A stretch of DNA of 64,000 nucleotides, from positions 62,001-126,000 of the forward strand of contig SVMZ01000004.1 of the NCBI GenBank assembly GCA_015067185.1, given 5' to 3'. The first letter of the stretch is position 1. Every line of letters starts with the position of its first letter. The DNA comes from Oscillospiraceae bacterium. GTDB lineage: Bacteria; Bacillota; Clostridia; Oscillospirales; Ruminococcaceae. The notes under the pieces were generated by a model. The model ran no database searches. It saw only the letters and a program-made list of their open reading frames with translations, and was not told the DNA's origin. The translations under genes and the position numbers were made by a program. Below, in pieces: positions 61,236 through 64,000 of this stretch.

Positions 61236-63695
61236 TCAGGCAATGGTATAGGCTGTGACAGAGATGGTTGTTTTTTTGTATGGTTCTGAGGGCTGATAAC
61301 AAATAGTTCTTGTTTCTCCGGGAAGCAGAGAAAAACAGTTATCCTCAAAAACTGCATCTGCATCCAGCGTGACCGCGTGGACATAGCTGTCTGCGTAAAC
61401 GGTAATAGTTTGCTGGGTTTCATTTATGCTGTAAGTGACTTCGGCAGGAACAAGGGGCAGGGTGCCGTCCCTGTAGAAAGCTCTGTCGGAACCAAAGGTA
61501 CCATGGATATCGCAGACAAGTAACCCGGAATCGAGATCTGCGGCGGTATATTCTGCCACGATCTGAGATTGATTTGCGCCAATAGAGCAATGAATTTCCC
61601 AGGATTTTTTAACTGTCTTTTTGTCTGGAGACAGAAGAATGAGCGAGCCGTCTGCTTTTTCGGAAGAGAGTCCGTCGTTGGCAACATAGACGCTGTAGAT
61701 GCCATTGCAGCGGTCAATGGAGGCCACAACCTTTTTGGCACAACGTTTAAAGGCATAGTAGGCATCTTTAGGAAGATTGAAATAGTCGATCAGTGCCCAG
61801 CCGGAGGCGGCAGGCCAGCAATCGTTCATCATCCAGAAGATCATGCCGGAGCAGAATCCCTTTTCCCTTCTCAGCTGCTCCATCACCACACGTAGCCACT
61901 CATACTGAATATAACGAATCTTGAAGAGACGGTCCTTTCCGTCCTGGAAGGTACCGAAAATCTTTTCGGCGAAGAGATTGGTATATTCAAAGATCTCACG
62001 GCCGAGAGCGGGATTATTTTTGGTGTGGTAAAGCCACATCTCATCCCCATTAAAAATATCCTCATCCTTCATGATGCGCCGAAGTGTCGGCAGTGACACC
62101 GCGCCCATCTGTGGTTCTTCTGCGATGAAACGGGCACGATATTTTTTAAATTCATTTTTGTAATCCGAGAGATCCTCTTTCAAGAGATACTGGAGTGTTG
62201 TTCCAAGATACTGGGTATTGTGGGTGGTTCCAACTGTGTTGGAAGCATATTTTTTACCGCCGAAGGGGCTGGATGGCAGAAAACGCCGATGGGGATCTTC
62301 CCGGTAGAGAACGGGTGCAATACCAGCAAAAGCAGAACGTCTTCCGGTATAGTTTTCATCGGTATCACAGCCATTGACCGCATTTTCGTTGTCGCCGCTC
62401 CACCACATGAGGCAGGGCTGATTTCTGATCAAATGGGCAGCGTACATTGCCTCTTTCTGCAGTTCTTTAATGAACCAATCTTCCTCTTCGGGATAAGAGC
62501 CGCAGGCCATCAGAAAGTCCTGGGTAACGGTAATGCCGAGCCGGGAGCATTCGTTGTAAAAATGCCGTGTTTCGAAAGCGCCTCCACCCCAGATGCGGAG
62601 CATATTGACGCCGGCTTGAGCGCAGAGTTCCAGAATTTTAGTCTGACGTGCACGGATATCACCCATGGCAAAGGGGACACAGGGAACCCAATTGGCTCCT
62701 TTGCAGTTGATTTTGACACCGTTGACTTTCAACACGAAACCGGAAAAAGTCTCGTTGAAATCGTATTCCGGGTTTTGGATGGAAAGGCATTTTTGATAAT
62801 TGGCACTTCCCGGAGCATCGGGCAGCTGCATGATTTTAACGGTGCGAATACCAAAGTTCTCCTGGAAAATAACGCAATTGCCGTCTTTCAGAACGAAGGT
62901 ATAGAGAGGCTGCTCACCATATCCCAACGGATACCAGAGCTGAGGAGCGGGCACATCAAAATCGATACGGATCAATGCCTCGGCACAGTATTTGCAGATG
63001 GTTTGTACTGCTGTACTGTCGGGAGAAAGAAGAGAAAAGGAGAGCAAACGGCCGCGGTATGTTTCGGAGAAGGTGACATCGGCACGGACAGAAGCACTTT
63101 CTTCATCCACGTCCAGTGTGGTGAGGTAGACGTTGTCGATGATCAGTTCGTCTTCTTCGCGGGAAACAAGAGTGCAGTTTCCCAGACCGCAAGCGATAAA
63201 ACGGGCAACCCAGTCCCAACCGTAGGTGCACTGCATACGGCGGGTGTGAAGACGCTCGGTAGTAAAAGCACCCCTGCGGACAGGGCGATCCTTTACCCAG
63301 GTGACAGGAGAATAAAATTTGATCTCAAGCAGGTTTTCCCTTTTCACCACCGTATCATGTACCGGAATAGTGTGGGCGATGTTTCCGTTTTCGCTGTGAT
63401 AGATATGGGTTCCATTCAGAAAAACATCGCAGTAGGTATCCAGGCGCTCAAACTGCAGGAAAGTTCGGGCGGGAGAACCATCAAAGAAAAACTCTTTGGC
63501 GTAGAGGTAATCACAATTTTCAAAAGCAGCAACAGCATCGGCGTTCTTTTCCCAAAAGATATCTGAAGGAAGTTTTTCGGCGGTGATGAGATCCTGAATG
63601 GTACAGCCGGGAACGGTTCCGGAAAAGGCGAAGGAGGAACCGTCCGGAAAAAGGCAGGTTCCATTCCAAATTCCGTTAAGAGATAACGTAGTCAT
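61236..63695 (-). CDS. Glycoside hydrolase family 2, beta-mannosidase-like
   Basis: 819 residues with the GH2 layout: sugar-binding jelly roll (YLYAKEFFFDGSPARTFLQFE), immunoglobulin-like domains, and a TIM barrel starting with KGANWVPCVPF and MLRIWGGGAFE. The acid/base Glu is in WWSGDNEN and the nucleophile Glu in FIAEEPQMGAVSLPTLRR. NWVP and RIWGGG are characteristic of beta-mannosidases. No signal peptide. The start MTTLSLNGIWNG has GGAGG upstream. It follows the partial serine hydrolase gene by 25 nt on the same strand. Confidence 0.9.
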   Translation of the reverse strand: MTTLSLNGIWNGTCLFPDGSSFAFSGTVPGCTIQDLITAEKLPSDIFWEKNADAVAAFENCDYLYAKEFFFDGSPARTFLQFERLDTYCDVFLNGTHIYHSENGNIAHTIPVHDTVVKRENLLEIKFYSPVTWVKDRPVRRGAFTTERLHTRRMQCTYGWDWVARFIACGLGNCTLVSREEDELIIDNVYLTTLDVDEESASVRADVTFSETYRGRLLSFSLLSPDSTAVQTICKYCAEALIRIDFDVPAPQLWYPLGYGEQPLYTFVLKDGNCVIFQENFGIRTVKIMQLPDAPGSANYQKCLSIQNPEYDFNETFSGFVLKVNGVKINCKGANWVPCVPFAMGDIRARQTKILELCAQAGVNMLRIWGGGAFETRHFYNECSRLGITVTQDFLMACGSYPEEEDWFIKELQKEAMYAAHLIRNQPCLMWWSGDNENAVNGCDTDENYTGRRSAFAGIAPVLYREDPHRRFLPSSPFGGKKYASNTVGTTHNTQYLGTTLQYLLKEDLSDYKNEFKKYRARFIAEEPQMGAVSLPTLRRIMKDEDIFNGDEMWLYHTKNNPALGREIFEYTNLFAEKIFGTFQDGKDRLFKIRYIQYEWLRVVMEQLRREKGFCSGMIFWMMNDCWPAASGWALIDYFNLPKDAYYAFKRCAKKVVASIDRCNGIYSVYVANDGLSSEKADGSLILLSPDKKTVKKSWEIHCSIGANQSQIVAEYTAADLDSGLLVCDIHGTFGSDRAFYRDGTLPLVPAEVTYSINETQQTITVYADSYVHAVTLDADAVFEDNCFSLLPGETRTICYQPSEPYKKTTISVTAYTIA

Positions 63696-63720
63696 TGAGT
63701 TTCCTCCGATCTTATTTTTA

Positions 63721-64000
63721 CTACAGGCCAAGTATGTCGTAAGTCAGGTCGCGGATGGGAGCATGTCCGAATCCGATAAGAGAGGGCCACTCGCGGACGT
63801 GCATGGCAAAAAAGATGGAAAGTTTATAGGTAGGATCGATCATAACATAGGATCCGGCAGCACCGTCCCAGCCAAATTCGCCCAAAGAACTTCTCTGGCC
63901 GTCCGTTTTGTCAATTAGTGTGCGGACGCCAAGACCGTACCCATAGCCGGGGCCGGCGGCACAGCTAAAAGCGGGATTTATGGTATAGGTGCTCAGCTGT
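63721..64000 (-). CDS. Serine hydrolase of the beta-lactamase class C family, 5' part outside the window
   Basis: Only the last 93 codons are present. They read GYGYGLGVRTLID and then GEFGWDGAAGSYVMIDPTYK and LSIFFAMHV, matching the C-terminal region of class C beta-lactamase-like esterases and peptidases (HxG-type GEFGW motif). The active-site SxxK and YxN motifs lie outside the window. It lies upstream of and codirectional with the GH2 beta-mannosidase gene, so it may act on sugar esters or peptides in the same pathway. Confidence 0.82.
   Translation of the reverse strand, partial: QLSTYTINPAFSCAAGPGYGYGLGVRTLIDKTDGQRSSLGEFGWDGAAGSYVMIDPTYKLSIFFAMHVREWPSLIGFGHAPIRDLTYDILGL

Overview
The window looks like the chromosomal replication-origin region of a member of the Clostridia (Bacillota), probably a gut-type Oscillospirales or Lachnospirales relative. 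This assignment is inferred from gene content (RemB, Noc, Jag, YidD, a tyrosine T-box, a YtvI-like permease, a GldA-type ABC operon, glycan-degrading genes), not from a search. No rRNA, tRNA, CRISPR array, transposase or phage gene was found.

Origin region, about 1-27.9 kb. dnaA is on the minus strand at 15.85 kb. Leftward from it run dnaN, an S4-domain gene, recF, remB, gyrB and gyrA, then mnmG-rsmG, noc, and murI-DUF1934-argS (argS is cut by the window edge). Rightward on the plus strand run parA-parB, rpmH, rnpA-yidD-yidC-jag, mnmE and an ABC/GldG/DUF4340 operon. Genes on both sides are co-oriented with replication forks leaving the dnaA region. DnaA-box-like motifs (TGTGGAAAA and TGTTGAAAA) lie on both sides of dnaA. 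Two perfect parS sites lie at 2772 and 6566. mnmG-rsmG-noc sits on the opposite side of the origin from mnmE and parAB, unlike the usual contiguous Bacillota order.

Central accessory and housekeeping region, 28-48 kb. It holds a PocR-AraC regulator divergent from a DegT-type aminotransferase and a creatininase-like amidohydrolase; a Cys-rich small protein; an XRE-TPR regulator; tyrS with a Tyr T-box; a MATE exporter; a PurF-like protein lacking the glutaminase nucleophile; a four-gene surface-glycan cluster (flippase, polymerase, two glycosyltransferases); a DegV protein; a membrane-anchored S11 peptidase-like protein lacking its catalytic motifs; and a BlaI/BlaR1-type pair whose promoter carries a 21-bp inverted repeat.

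Right region, 48-64 kb. It holds a flavin reductase; an orphan 753-residue protein whose N-terminus resembles GTPase-associated protein 1; a YtvI-like permease; an aspartate-family operon (ACT protein, homoserine dehydrogenase, carbon-nitrogen hydrolase, aspartate kinase); and a glycan-degradation locus (SGNH hydrolase, GH31, an AraC-type regulator fused to a sialidase-like propeller, a GH2 beta-mannosidase, and a serine hydrolase cut by the window edge).

Most notable: the AraC-propeller fusion, the S11 and PurF-like proteins without catalytic residues, the ACAATTGT sites shared by the blaI, aspartate-operon and GH31 promoter regions, and DnaA-box-like clusters away from the origin.
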